A stretch of 64,000 nucleotides of DNA from Bacteroidales bacterium. Lineage in GTDB: Bacteria > Bacteroidota > Bacteroidia > Bacteroidales > UBA932. The translations under genes were made by a program, and so were the position numbers. A model generated the notes under the pieces. It saw nothing but the letters and a program-made list of their open reading frames with translations. It made no database searches and had not been told where the DNA came from. This document shows positions 1 through 9,600 of this stretch, piece after piece (positions within the stretch are counted from its first letter, which is position 1; every line of letters starts with the position of its first letter). The stretch is taken from positions 1-64,000 of the forward strand of contig JAGAAF010000058.1 of the NCBI GenBank assembly GCA_017615435.1. Direction: 5' to 3'.

Positions 1-80
1 CCCTGTCCGGCGGCCTGGAAGCCCCCGGAGAGCAGTATGATCACAAGGGTAATCAAATATTTTTTCCACCGCGCTTGCAT
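1..80 (-). CDS. Secreted protein of unknown function (5' end only)
   Basis: The minus strand opens an ATG frame at position 80 that runs off the left edge of the window. The 26 visible codons read as a classic signal peptide: a short basic start (QARWKK), a hydrophobic core (YLITLVIILLSG) and an AAGQ end that could be a cleavage site. A TATCTTTG box lies just upstream on the same strand (86-93), and the gene is divergent from dnaX. The product is therefore probably exported, but nothing of the mature protein is visible and no function can be given. Confidence 0.55.
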   Translation of the reverse strand, partial: MQARWKKYLITLVIILLSGGFQAAGQ

Positions 81-85
81 CACGG

Positions 86-93
86 CAAAGATA
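86..93 (-). promoter_or_regulatory. Bacteroidetes -7 box for the secreted-protein gene
   Basis: Minus-strand TATCTTTG, matching TAnnTTTG, 6 bp upstream of the ATG at 80. No clear -33 TTG at the expected distance. Confidence 0.4.
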
Positions 94-107
94 ACCAAAT
101 AAATGTT

Positions 108-115
108 TAAATTTG
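108..115 (+). promoter_or_regulatory. -7 box for dnaX, near-leaderless
   Basis: TAAATTTG matches TAnnTTTG and ends only 6 bp before the dnaX ATG at 122, so the transcript would have almost no leader. It is back to back with the box at 86-93. No clear -33 TTG. Confidence 0.5.
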
Positions 116-121
116 TGAGTT

Positions 122-1810
122 ATGTCAGATTATATCGTATCAGCAAGAAAGTACCGTCCGGACTCCTTCGGGACTCTTATCGGACAGGATAATATCGCAA
201 GAACACTCAAGAACTCCATCATCAGGGGGCAGTTGGCGCACGCCTATCTGTTCTGCGGACCCAGGGGTGTCGGCAAGACCTCGACCGCCCGTATTTTCGC
301 GAAGGCCATCAACTGCTCCAACCCCTCTGCGGATATGGAGCCGTGCGGCGAGTGCGAATCCTGCCTCTCGTTCGCGGAAGGCCGTTCGTACTGCATCCGT
401 GAGCTGGATGCCGCGTCGAACAACGGCGTGGACGACATAAAGGCCCTGATGGACCAGGTCCAGATCCCCCCGCAGGTCGGAAAGTACAGCGTGTATATCA
501 TCGATGAGGTCCATATGCTCTCGCAGTCGGCCTTCAACGCCTTCCTGAAGACGCTCGAGGAGCCGCCGGCACACGCGATCTTCATCCTGTGCACGACCGA
601 AAAGCATAAGATCCTGCCGACCATCCTTTCGCGCTGCCAGACCTACGACTTCAACCGTATCAGCGTTCCGGACATCGTCTCGAACCTGCGTATGGTCGCC
701 ACCAAGGAGGGAATCACGGTGGACGACGAAGCGCTTCACGTCATCGCACGCAAAGCGGACGGCGCTATGCGCGACGCGCTGACTATCTTCGATCAGACGG
801 TAGCCTTCTGCGGAACCGACATAAAGTACGAAGACGTCCTGAAGAATCTCAACGTCCTCGACTACGAATACGGCTTCAAGATAATAGACGCTGCCCTTTC
901 GGGAGACTATACTACTGCGCTTCTGACCTTCGACGAAATTCTCGCAAAGGGTTTCAATGCCCAGTATTTCATATCTTCTCTCGGCGGACATCTGCGTGAC
1001 CTTCTGGTCAGCCGTACCGGTGGGCTCGAGAGCCTGCTGGATTTCCCGGACAGCCTGCGCAAGCGCTACCGCGAGCAGGCTGAGCGCTGCTCAGTGAAGT
1101 TTATCTACGACGCTCTCGGAATCACCACCGCCTGCGAAGCGGGCTATAAGCAGGCCGCCAACCAGCGCCTTCACATCGAGTATGCCCTTATGCGTCTCTG
1201 CTTCCTCCAGGCAGCACCTGCTTCGGACGCCAAGCCCACGGCGAAGGTGGAGGCGAAGCCAGTGACTCCGAAACTTGTTGAGGAGAAACCGGCTGAGCCG
1301 GTCGTGGTTGCCGAGCCTGCCGAACCGAAACCGCGTCCTCGTCCGGCGAAGACGGCCGGGTCCCTTTCGCTTGGCTCGCTTATTGCGGAGGCAGAGGGCG
1401 CAGCTGCTGCGGAGACCGTGGACCATTCTGCCGATCCGATTCCTTCGGACGAGCAGGTCACGGCGAAGTGGAAGGACCTGGCGGCTAAGTATGCGTCGAA
1501 GCCTCGCCTTGCGAGCGCCATCCAGAACGCGAAACTCGAACTTTCGGAGGCTGACGGCGTGAAGGTGGTTCTCTTCAAGGTGGTGGCTGAAAACCAGAGA
1601 GACTGGATCAAAGCGAATATGCTTTCCCAGATGGAGAAGGAGTTCCGTGAGCTTCTCGGCACGAGCAAGGTCCACCTCGAGGTAGGCGTGATTCCTGCCG
1701 AGGCTCAGGAAAAAGTGATATATATGGACGCCGACAAGGCGAAAGTGCTGATGGAGGAGAATCCTGAAGCCGCAAAACTTATAATCGACCTCGAACTCGA
1801 TACTAACTAA
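122..1810 (+). CDS. dnaX: DNA polymerase III subunit tau/gamma
   Basis: Clamp-loader ATPase of the replicative polymerase; it loads the beta clamp and couples polymerase to helicase. Visible: Walker A GPRGVGKT (46-53), zinc-module cysteines at 65, 75, 78 and 81, Walker B DEVH (128-131) and the SRC sensor motif (170-172) of AAA+ clamp loaders. An Ala/Pro/Lys-rich linker (about 375-420) leads to a C-terminal domain for contacts with the polymerase. The 562-residue length is normal. It starts 6 bp after a -7 box and is followed 2 bp later by lptB. No A-AAA-AAG slippery heptamer was seen in frame, so a frameshifted gamma form is not supported. Confidence 0.96.
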   Translation: MSDYIVSARKYRPDSFGTLIGQDNIARTLKNSIIRGQLAHAYLFCGPRGVGKTSTARIFAKAINCSNPSADMEPCGECESCLSFAEGRSYCIRELDAASNNGVDDIKALMDQVQIPPQVGKYSVYIIDEVHMLSQSAFNAFLKTLEEPPAHAIFILCTTEKHKILPTILSRCQTYDFNRISVPDIVSNLRMVATKEGITVDDEALHVIARKADGAMRDALTIFDQTVAFCGTDIKYEDVLKNLNVLDYEYGFKIIDAALSGDYTTALLTFDEILAKGFNAQYFISSLGGHLRDLLVSRTGGLESLLDFPDSLRKRYREQAERCSVKFIYDALGITTACEAGYKQAANQRLHIEYALMRLCFLQAAPASDAKPTAKVEAKPVTPKLVEEKPAEPVVVAEPAEPKPRPRPAKTAGSLSLGSLIAEAEGAAAAETVDHSADPIPSDEQVTAKWKDLAAKYASKPRLASAIQNAKLELSEADGVKVVLFKVVAENQRDWIKANMLSQMEKEFRELLGTSKVHLEVGVIPAEAQEKVIYMDADKAKVLMEENPEAAKLIIDLELDTN

Positions 1811-1812
1811 GT

Positions 1813-2607
1813 ATGAAACTGCGTTGCGAAAACCTGGTTAAGAAGTACGGCATCCGCACAGTCGTGAAGGGTGTCTCGATGGAAGTAAACCAGGGTGAGA
1901 TAGTGGGATTCCTCGGACCTAACGGTGCCGGAAAGACCACCAGCTTCTATATGATTACCGGCCAGATAGTTCCGAACGACGGGCACGTTTATCTGGACGA
2001 CACGGAGATTACTAAACTCCCTATGTACAAGCGCGCCCAGATGGGTCTGGGCTACCTCCCGCAGGACGCTTCCGTCTTCAGGAAGATGTCCGTGGAGGGA
2101 AACCTTCTGTCCGTTATGGAGATGAAAGGCGTGCCCAAGCAGCAGAGGGAGGAGCGACTCGAGGAACTCATCGCCGAGTTCAACCTCTCGAAGGTGCGCA
2201 AGTCGCTGGGTATCCAGCTGTCCGGTGGTGAGCGCCGCCGCTGCGAGATTGCGCGCGCACTCGCCATAGACCCGAAGTTCATCCTTCTGGACGAGCCGTT
2301 CGCGGGGGTGGACCCCATCGCCGTGGAGGATATCCAGTACATTATCGCGAAGCTCAAGTATAAGAACATAGGCGTGATCATCACGGACCACAACGTGGGT
2401 GAGACCCTCGCAATTACGGACCGCGCTTACCTGCTTTATGAGGGCACCATCCTTCAGCAGGGAACCCCTGAGGCCCTGGCGGCCGATGAGGATGTCCGCA
2501 CCAAGTACCTCGGCGCCGGATTCGTGCTGAAACGTTCCGTGAGTGTGGAGAGAGCCGCGGCAGATCACGAGCGTGAGCTCGCAGCCCAAAAATCAGCACA
2601 GCAATGA
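1813..2607 (+). CDS. lptB: LPS export ABC transporter ATP-binding protein
   Basis: Cytoplasmic ATPase of the LptB2FG complex that extracts lipopolysaccharide from the inner membrane and drives it to the cell surface. Walker A GPNGAGKT (35-42), signature LSGGE (136-140), Walker B ILLDEP (157-162) and switch His193 are intact. At 264 residues it is slightly longer than the usual 240 because of a charged tail after about residue 240, as in related Bacteroidetes. It follows dnaX by 2 bp and overlaps the next gene by 4 bp. The paralogous branched-chain amino acid ATPases are the main alternative, but the [13 protein letters not shown] segment is typical of LptB. Confidence 0.92.
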   Translation: MKLRCENLVKKYGIRTVVKGVSMEVNQGEIVGFLGPNGAGKTTSFYMITGQIVPNDGHVYLDDTEITKLPMYKRAQMGLGYLPQDASVFRKMSVEGNLLSVMEMKGVPKQQREERLEELIAEFNLSKVRKSLGIQLSGGERRRCEIARALAIDPKFILLDEPFAGVDPIAVEDIQYIIAKLKYKNIGVIITDHNVGETLAITDRAYLLYEGTILQQGTPEALAADEDVRTKYLGAGFVLKRSVSVERAAADHERELAAQKSAQQ

Positions 2608-3752
2608 AAATACTCATAATAGACGACGAACGCTCGATACGCAATTCGCTGCGTGAGATCCTTTCGGACGAAGGTTACGAAGTGGAAGTCGCTGAAGACG
2701 GCGCCGAAGGCCTGAAGGCCGCGACCGCTTCGCACTTCGACGTGATTTTCTGCGACATAAAGATGCCTGTTATGGACGGCACGGAAGTGCTCTCCAAACT
2801 CGCGGAGGAGGATGTGGACAGCGCGATAGTGATGATCTCGGGGCACGCCGATATCGGCACTGCCGTGGACTGCATCAAGAAGGGCGCTTTCGACTTCATC
2901 GAGAAGCCGCTGGATCTGAACAGAATCCTTATCACAATCAAGAATGCTACTGACAAAGCTACCCTTACCACTCAGAACAAAGTGCTGAAGAAAAAAGTGT
3001 TCGGCACGGCGAAGATGATAGGGGAGTCGGTCCCGATGCAGCATATCAGGGATATAGTGGCGAAAGTCGCGGCGACGCCTGCGCGCGTGCTGATAGAGGG
3101 CCCCAACGGCTCCGGAAAGGAGCTGGTGGCCCGCAGCCTGCACGCCCAGAGCGATCGCGCCGCCGCGCCCTACATTGAAGTAAACTGCGCGGCCATCCCT
3201 TCCGAGCTTATTGAAAGCGAACTCTTCGGCCACGAAAAAGGCTCTTTCACATCGGCCATCAAACAGCATAAGGGAAAGTTCGAGCAGGCTGACGGCGGAA
3301 CCCTGTTCCTCGATGAAATAGGCGATATGTCCCTCGCCGCCCAGGCGAAGGTGCTGCGCGTGCTTCAGGAGAACAAGCTCAGCCGTGTGGGTAGCGACGC
3401 GGATATTAAAGTGGACGTGCGCGTTATCGCCGCCACCAACAAAGACCTCAAAAAGGAAATCGCTGAAGGCAATTTCCGTGAAGACCTCTATCACCGTCTC
3501 AGCGTGATCGTGATCAGAGTCCCTTCGCTCGACGACCGCAAGGAGGATATCCCTTTGCTTGTGGATTACTTTGTGGAGCAGATCTGTCAGGAGACCGCGA
3601 TGCCTCGTAAGACCTTCAGTCCCGAAGCGGTCAAGGCCCTGCAGGAGCGTTCCTGGAAGGGAAACATACGCGAACTTCGCAATGTGGTGGAGCGTCTGCT
3701 CATCCTCGGCGAAGACGTCATTACCGTTGCCAATGTCCAAGACTACGTTTAA
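2604..3752 (+). CDS. Sigma-54-type response regulator (NtrX-like) lacking a DNA-binding domain
   Basis: A receiver domain (1-120, phospho-acceptor Asp51, acidic D7/D8) is joined to a sigma-54 activator AAA+ domain (about 135-370) with Walker A GPNGSGKE and Walker [10 protein letters not shown]. The loop that contacts sigma-54 reads GSFTSA (213-218) rather than the canonical GAFTGA. The protein stops at residue 382, just after the AAA+ domain, so the Fis-type helix-turn-helix usually near residues 400-450 is missing. Related Bacteroidetes proteins may share this layout (recalled, not checked). It probably works without sequence-specific DNA binding. The likely partner is the NtrY-like kinase at 6623. 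ATGA overlap with lptB. Confidence 0.88.
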   Translation: MKILIIDDERSIRNSLREILSDEGYEVEVAEDGAEGLKAATASHFDVIFCDIKMPVMDGTEVLSKLAEEDVDSAIVMISGHADIGTAVDCIKKGAFDFIEKPLDLNRILITIKNATDKATLTTQNKVLKKKVFGTAKMIGESVPMQHIRDIVAKVAATPARVLIEGPNGSGKELVARSLHAQSDRAAAPYIEVNCAAIPSELIESELFGHEKGSFTSAIKQHKGKFEQADGGTLFLDEIGDMSLAAQAKVLRVLQENKLSRVGSDADIKVDVRVIAATNKDLKKEIAEGNFREDLYHRLSVIVIRVPSLDDRKEDIPLLVDYFVEQICQETAMPRKTFSPEAVKALQERSWKGNIRELRNVVERLLILGEDVITVANVQDYV

Positions 3753-3755
3753 TAT

Positions 3756-4445
3756 ATGATTGTCCCCGATATCATCATCGCGATCGACGGCTATTCCAGC
3801 ACCGGAAAAAGCTCGTTCGCAAAGCTAATGGCCAAGGAACTCGGTTTCCTTTATCTGGATTCCGGAGCCCTTTACCGCGGAGTAACACTCTTCGCGCAGG
3901 AAGAGCGTTTCATCGACAAGTCGAATGAAATCAATCCCGCGCTTGAAGCGGCTCTGCAGGGCCTGGACCTCTGGTTCGCCACCGATAACCGCACATTCAT
4001 AGGCGAGCGCTGCATCGAGAAAGAAATCCGTACGATGGAGGTCTCGAGCCAGGTAAGTCCCATCGCGGCCGTCCCGTATGTGCGCCGCTTTGTGGACGCG
4101 AAGCTCCACGAACTCGCCAAAGGCGGGCGCGTGATAATGGACGGCCGCGACATCGGCACGACCGTGTTCCCGAACGCAGAAATCAAGATCTTTATGACCG
4201 CTGATCCGGACGTCCGCGCCCAGCGTCGTTTCGACGAACTGGTGGGAAAGGGCGAGAACCCCGTTTTGGAAGAGGTCAAGGAGAATCTGCGCCAGCGCGA
4301 CTACATCGATTCGCACCGCGAGACTTCGCCTCTCAGCCGTGCGGCTGATGCCTTCATCCTGGACAATTCGCATATGACCATCAGCGAAGAAGTCGCGTGG
4401 GTCAAGGGCCTTATCAAGGGCAAGTTCAATATCTACGATGATTAA
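3756..4445 (+). CDS. cmk: Cytidylate kinase
   Basis: Phosphorylates CMP and dCMP with ATP in pyrimidine nucleotide salvage. P-loop GYSSTGKS (12-19), the DSGALYR segment that binds CMP, and the GRDIGTTVFP motif are all present in a normal 229-residue protein. It lies 3 bp after the response regulator and overlaps ispH by 8 bp, so it is translated within the same operon. A second, divergent cytidylate-kinase-like protein is encoded at 45510. Confidence 0.95.
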   Translation: MIVPDIIIAIDGYSSTGKSSFAKLMAKELGFLYLDSGALYRGVTLFAQEERFIDKSNEINPALEAALQGLDLWFATDNRTFIGERCIEKEIRTMEVSSQVSPIAAVPYVRRFVDAKLHELAKGGRVIMDGRDIGTTVFPNAEIKIFMTADPDVRAQRRFDELVGKGENPVLEEVKENLRQRDYIDSHRETSPLSRAADAFILDNSHMTISEEVAWVKGLIKGKFNIYDD

Positions 4446-5298
4446 AAAAGTCGAGATCGACGGGAGCGGCGGCTTTTGCGGCGGAGTAATCCGTGCGATA
4501 GGCAGCGCCGAGGATTTCCTCGGTTCGCATCCCGGCTCGACTCTCTATTCGCTGGGCCCTGTCGTCCATAACGAATCCGAGCTTGAGCGCCTGTCCTCCC
4601 TCGGGCTCGAGCCTGTCAGCGCGGCCGAATTGGAGCAGATGGGCGGCGCAGGCAGGACGGTGATCATCCGAGCCCACGGCGAGGCTCCCTCGACACTCGC
4701 AAACCTCGGCCGTCTGGGCTACGAGATAATCGACTGCACCTGCCCGGTGGTGCTCGGCATCCAGCGCAAGATCGCGGCCGCCCCTGGCGATGTGATAATC
4801 TACGGCAAGAAGGGCCATCCGGAGGTGATCGGGCTGGTCGGCAATGCGAAAGGCCGCGCGTGGGTGGTGGAGAATATGGACCAGGCGCGCGAACTTCTCG
4901 CCCTGAAAGACGGTCCCACGGCGGATGCCGACATTTTCTCGCAGACGACTATGAGCCCGGTGGGTTACGAAGAGGTGTGCGGGTTGCTGGCCGGCGGCCT
5001 CCCCGCGCTCCGCATCCACCGCACCATCTGCCGCCAGGTCGCAACCCGCCACGACGCCCTCGCGGAGTTCGCCCGCGCCCACGACGCCGTGGTGTTCGTC
5101 ACCGGCAAAGCCAGTTCGAACGGGCGCGTGCTCAGCGATCTCTGCCGCTCGGTCAACCCCCGCACCTTCGTTGTGGGCGGAGTCGCCGACATCCGTCCGG
5201 AATGGTTCCGCGACGGCGACACCGTCGGCGTTTCCGGTGCCACCTCGACCCCCCGTTGGCTGCTGGAAGAGGTCGCTGCGCATATCGGCGCCTTTTAG
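4438..5298 (+). CDS. ispH: 4-hydroxy-3-methylbut-2-enyl diphosphate reductase
   Basis: Last step of the MEP isoprenoid pathway: an iron-sulfur enzyme that reduces HMBPP to IPP and DMAPP. The three cluster ligands are visible at Cys14 (GGFCGGV), Cys102 (DCTCPVV) and Cys198 (RTICRQVATR), and the SGAS/T motif occurs as VSGATSTPRWLLEE near the end. Length 286 is standard. The start overlaps the end of cmk by 8 bp. Downstream comes a hairpin repeat array (5331-5530) rather than another gene of this operon. Confidence 0.96.
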   Translation: MIKKVEIDGSGGFCGGVIRAIGSAEDFLGSHPGSTLYSLGPVVHNESELERLSSLGLEPVSAAELEQMGGAGRTVIIRAHGEAPSTLANLGRLGYEIIDCTCPVVLGIQRKIAAAPGDVIIYGKKGHPEVIGLVGNAKGRAWVVENMDQARELLALKDGPTADADIFSQTTMSPVGYEEVCGLLAGGLPALRIHRTICRQVATRHDALAEFARAHDAVVFVTGKASSNGRVLSDLCRSVNPRTFVVGGVADIRPEWFRDGDTVGVSGATSTPRWLLEEVAAHIGAF

Positions 5299-5330
5299 CC
5301 CCATTTTGGCGCCGATTCATCCTTTTCTCC

Positions 5331-5530
5331 CTCTTCCGGCGAGTTTTCGGCCTTTTTCTCGCCGAAAGTCAGGTTTTTGCCCAATCTGGCGAGTTTCGGG
5401 CCTTTTTCTCGCCGAATGGCAGGTTTTTACCTCTTCCGGCGAGTTTTTGGGCCTTTTTCTCGCCGAAAGTCAGGTTTTTGCCCAATCCGGCGAGTTTTGG
5501 GCCTTTTTCTCGCCGAAAGTGCGGGAGTGA
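5331..5530. repeat. 50-bp tandem hairpin array, two 100-bp dimers
   Basis: GGCGAG recurs at 5338, 5388, 5438 and 5489, a 50-51 bp period. Each unit pairs (C)GGCGAG with CTCGCC(G) across a loop of about 14 nt containing CCTTTTTCT, giving four tandem 6-7 bp hairpins. Spacers alternate: units 1 and 3 carry AGTCAGGTTTTTGCCCAAT, unit 2 carries GGCAGGTTTTTACCTCTTCC. This implies duplication of a 100-bp dimer (about 5331-5430 and 5431-5530). The T-rich loops could give weak terminators between ispH and efp. The period is not a multiple of three, so it is not a coding repeat. Confidence 0.85.
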
Positions 5531-5543
5531 AAGCGGAATTTTA

Positions 5544-5551
5544 TATATTTG
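5544..5551 (+). promoter_or_regulatory. -7 box for efp
   Basis: TATATTTG matches TAnnTTTG, 33 bp before the efp ATG at 5585 and just after the hairpin array. No -33 TTG at the ideal distance. Confidence 0.5.
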
Positions 5552-5584
5552 TGCGATTTAGCAAAAACTAACATACTAACACAT

Positions 5585-6151
5585 ATGGCAACAACAGCTG
5601 ATTTCAAAAACGGACTTTATCTGAAGTTTAACGACAAACCGTGTATGATCGTGTGGTTCCAGCACGTCAAGCCGGGCAAGGGCCCCGCTTTCGTGAAGAC
5701 CAAACTCCGCAACCTGGAGAACGGCCGCATCCTGGAGAACACCTTCACCGCAGGCGCGAAGATCGAGACCATCGAGGTCGAGCGTCGTCCCTACCAGTTC
5801 CTCTATGACGACGGCGAGGCCTTCAACTTTATGCACGAAGAGACCTACGAGCAGATCACTCTGCCTCACGACGTGGTTGAGAATTCCGACCTTATGAAGG
5901 AAGGACAGCACGTTGAGATGATGTTCGTTACCGGAGAAGAAGAGCGCTGCCTCACCTGCGAACTCCCGACCTATGTGACCCTCGAGGTTACCTATGCCGA
6001 GCCCGCAGTGAAGGGTAACACTGCCACCACCTCCGCACTCAAGGAAGTCACCCTTGAGACAGGCGCCAAGATTATGGTTCCTCTCTTCATCGACCAGGGC
6101 GACAAGATTACCGTCAACACCACCGACCGCACCTACGGTCAGAGAGTCTAA
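5585..6151 (+). CDS. efp: Elongation factor P
   Basis: Binds between the ribosomal P and E sites and helps peptide-bond formation on polyproline stretches. From the ATG at 5585 the protein is 188 residues with the usual KOW, OB and C-terminal OB domains. Tip residue Lys32 lies in KPGKGPAF, where beta-lysyl or other modification occurs in relatives. The reading frame could be extended to 5549, but that start lies inside the -7 box and adds 12 residues absent from the family, so 5585 is preferred. Confidence 0.95.
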   Translation: MATTADFKNGLYLKFNDKPCMIVWFQHVKPGKGPAFVKTKLRNLENGRILENTFTAGAKIETIEVERRPYQFLYDDGEAFNFMHEETYEQITLPHDVVENSDLMKEGQHVEMMFVTGEEERCLTCELPTYVTLEVTYAEPAVKGNTATTSALKEVTLETGAKIMVPLFIDQGDKITVNTTDRTYGQRV

Positions 6152-6155
6152 TCGG

Positions 6156-6626
6156 TTGCGAGTTTCGCTTCTTACAGTCGGCAAGACCGACATTAAGTGG
6201 GTATCCGAAGGCCTGGAAGTGTATTCTTCCAGGCTTCTCCACTATATACCCTTCGAGGTTCGGGAAATACCGGAACTAAAGAACGTGTCGGCGCTCAACA
6301 AAGATCAGATCAAGACCGCTGAAGGGAAACTCATACTCAAATCGCTGAAGGACTCCGATGAACTCATCCTTCTGGACGAGCGCGGGAAGGAGTTCCGTTC
6401 GGTGGAATTCGCCGACTGGCTCCAGCGCAAGTTCCAGCAGGGCCGCGACCTCGTTTTCGTCATCGGCGGGGCGTATGGATTCAGCCAGGAAGTGTACTCT
6501 CGCGCAAACGGGATGATCTCGCTTTCGAAGATGACTTTTTCGCACCAGATGGTGCGCACGATTTTTGTTGAACAGCTATACCGCGCTCTCACTATCCTGA
6601 AGGGAGAGTCGTACCACCACGAATGA
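6156..6626 (+). CDS. rlmH: 23S rRNA pseudouridine1915 N3-methyltransferase
   Basis: SPOUT-fold, SAM-dependent enzyme that methylates pseudouridine 1915 in helix 69 of 23S rRNA. The knot motifs FVIGGAYGF and LSKMTFSHQMVR, and the YHHE C-terminus, are diagnostic. The frame is open from 6054, but family homology begins at a TTG codon (6156, protein MRVSLLTVGKTD), 4 bp after the efp stop. This gives 156 residues, the normal size. No ATG fits, so TTG is the probable start. It overlaps the sensor kinase by 4 bp. Confidence 0.92.
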   Translation: MRVSLLTVGKTDIKWVSEGLEVYSSRLLHYIPFEVREIPELKNVSALNKDQIKTAEGKLILKSLKDSDELILLDERGKEFRSVEFADWLQRKFQQGRDLVFVIGGAYGFSQEVYSRANGMISLSKMTFSHQMVRTIFVEQLYRALTILKGESYHHE

Positions 6627-9600
6627 AAGTAAGTCGCAAACTACTATCGGCCATTTTCATAGGCGCGGCAGTGCTGCTGTTCGCCATTTCGCTTTTCACT
6701 CCCCAGGCCAAGGGAGACAGTAAACGCGCGGCGCGCCGGGTCGAGACGGTCCTGAGCCACAGGCTGGCGACCCTCGACTCCTTCGCCGAGAAAGCTTTCG
6801 AAGGCTCGTCCGACCAGTGGATGAGTCTCGGCAAGCTGCCCGGAGATATGGTGGTCTACCGCTATGTCAACGACCGTCTTCAGTCGTGGACGAACCAGTT
6901 TCCGGTGAGCAACGACGATATTATCCGCAGGACTTACTCCACCCGTTTCCGCCGCCGCGGACTGGCCACATCCCCGTTCATAGACCTCAATTCCTACTAC
7001 ACTTACCTTAAGCTCGGCCCGCAGACCAGCTACCTCGCGAAGAAGGTGGACCGCGGCCTGGTGACGGTGGTCGTAGGTCTGAAACTGGAAGGGAACGAAA
7101 AGCTCCGGCTCGGCGAGGGTTACTCCATCCGCAGCCTCCATACCCCGGACGGCACGGGCGTCTCCTACGCAGGCCAGCCCGTCTTCAAGGTCCTTTACGA
7201 GTCGCTGCCCGTTCGCAGCAAGCTCCCCGCTTATCTGGTTTGGGTCGCGTTCCTGCTGTTCGCCGTGGGTCTCATCCTGCGCCTGAAAGCGCAGCCCACC
7301 GTACGCGGCTCGCTTGCCTCTATCGGCCTGTTGCTCCTTTCCACGGTCGCGCTCGCCAAATGGTTCCCGATTGCCGACGGAGAACTCAGTCAGATTTCGG
7401 TCATCCTTGTGATCAACCTGATCACGTTTATGATATCGCTCTGCCTGTACCTATGCCGCGAAAGCATATGGGCGAGCTTCAAGAATCGCACGGGCAGGAT
7501 TATCGCCTGCATCGCCGATATAGTCGCGATCCTCGGCATCTTCGCATTCTCGTACATCGAACTGTTCAAGGTGTTCGTGTACACGCACATAAGCCTTGAT
7601 CTTACCAAACTGGACCTTTTGAGCTGGGAGTCGGCTGCGGTGCTCGGCACCTTCGTGCTGATGTTGGTATCCACTATGCTGCTTGCCGTCCTGCTTATGC
7701 CCGCGCTCGCTCGCGGTCCACGCAAGGTGAACCTCTTCTCCGTGCCCGGCCGCGTCATCGGCTCGCTCGCGCTGGCACTGTACCTGGTGCTTGTGACCAC
7801 TTCGATGGGCTTCGAACGTGAGCAGCTGATTATTTCTTCGTGGGCGGAGAATCTGGCAAACGACCGCGACAACGCCCTGGAGGAACAGCTGAAGAGGGCG
7901 GAGAACCAGATTGCCGCCGACGAATTTTTGAGCCGCGCTTCCGGCTCGGAAGACAACGCCCAGATTGCCAGGGAGCGTATCATAGACAATTACCTGTTCA
8001 GGGTCCTTTCGAACTATGACATCAGGGTTCAGATCGGCGGCGATTCGGAAGGCCTCGGCCTTGAATCCGGCACCCGCATCGACCAGAATTCCCGTTTCTT
8101 CTATGCGCCGCTTTCCGGCCAGCGCAGCCGCTATGTGGGCGCGTTCCAGTACTATGTGGAGGATCAGGGCCAGAACACGATTTACGTGAGCATCGAGCCC
8201 AAATCAAGCGACGGCGGACGTTCGCTGTCCTCCGTTCTCGGTCTGGGCGACAAGACTGATGAAATACCCTGGCGCTACTCCTACGCAAAATATAAGGGCC
8301 GTGACCGCCAGTATCTGAAAGGCTCCTATGCCTATCCGACCCGCCTTACCGAAGAAAAGCTCGCCGGCTTCCGTTCGCTGAAAGAGACCGATTATGTCTC
8401 CGACGGCTATCTCCACTTCGTAAACCAGGTCTCCGATGATGAAATAATTATCATCTCCCGCCAGTACAAGAACATCGATTCGAACCTCCTTGCGCTTGCG
8501 ATGGTGACCCTCGTGTTCTTCCTGTTCGCGAGCATCTTCTCCGGCAAGAGTGCGCGTGTGCCGCTGCCTCCGAACTCCTTCAAGAAGACGATTACCATCT
8601 TGACGACGGTCTCCCTGACAGCCACTATGGCGGTCCTTGCTACCTTCAGCGTCACCTTCGTCTTCGGCCGCAACGAGGCCAACGCCCGGACTATGATGTC
8701 GGACAAGACCAACTCCATCCGTACTATGCTCCAGGCCGGACTGCGCAGCTACAGTTCGGGCGACGCGCTGTTCTCGCGCGAGACGCTTGCGCTCATCCGT
8801 CGTGTTTCTGACAACACCGGCTCGGACATCTCCATTTTCCGCCCGGACGGACGCATCCTTATGTCCACCTCGCCCGAGCTCTTCGAAAAGATGGTGCTCG
8901 GCAGCCGCCTCGATGAAACGGCGTACTACCATATAATGTACCTCAACGAGGGTAATTATATTCAGCGCGAGAAATACGGCACCCGCTGGATTTACACTAT
9001 GTACGCCCCGGTGATGGGAGCCGACGGCAATATAGTCGCCATCTTCTCGTCGCCTTATATGGAGCGCAACTACGACTTCCAGCTCGACGCCGTCACCCAT
9101 ACCATCAGCATCCTGATTGTGTTCTTCATCCTGTTGCTGCTGTCGCTGGCTCTGATTTCCTATGCGGTCGACAGGACCTTCCGGCCCATCTCGGAGATGA
9201 GCCGCAAGATGGAGGCCGGCGGAGTCGACCGCCTGGAGTATATCTCCTACGACCGTCAGGACGAAATCTCCTCGCTGGTGCAGTCATATAATAGAATGGT
9301 CACGGACCTCACCGCTTCCACCAAGGCTCTGGCCCAGGCCGAGCGCGACAAGGCGTGGAGCGAGATGGCCCGCAACGTGGCGCACGAGATCAAGAACCCG
9401 CTTACGCCTATGCGCCTGCAGATCCAGCGCATCCAGCGCCTGAAAGCCAACGGCGACCCGAGCTGGCAGACCAAGTTCGACGATATGGCGACCATCCTTC
9501 TGGACCATATCGACGTCCTTACCGAAACGGCGAACCAGTTCTCCGATTTCGCGAAGCTGTACTCCGAAGAGCCTGTCGAGATCAAGCTCGACGAACTGTT

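Noticed and set aside
140..991. Long antisense frame opposite dnaX, and many similar long frames opposite other genes (for example 2565-3740, 15527-17689, 20870-22975, 56072-58288)
   Set aside because: They are produced by the GC-rich third codon positions of the real genes, show no family motif and lack promoters. Each lies exactly opposite a well-supported gene.
1700..1720. Programmed frameshift site in dnaX (a run of five A's at about 1709-1713)
   Set aside because: The context is GAA AAA GTG, without an A AAA AAG heptamer in the needed phase or a clear stimulatory stem.
5171..5530. Open frames with FSRRKSGF-like peptide repeats over the ispH-efp gap
   Set aside because: They are translations of the 50-bp hairpin array. 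The period is not a multiple of three, so the repeats change frame from unit to unit.
5331..5530. Possible CRISPR array
   Set aside because: The spacing units are themselves repeated, the spacers are not unique, and no cas gene is present.
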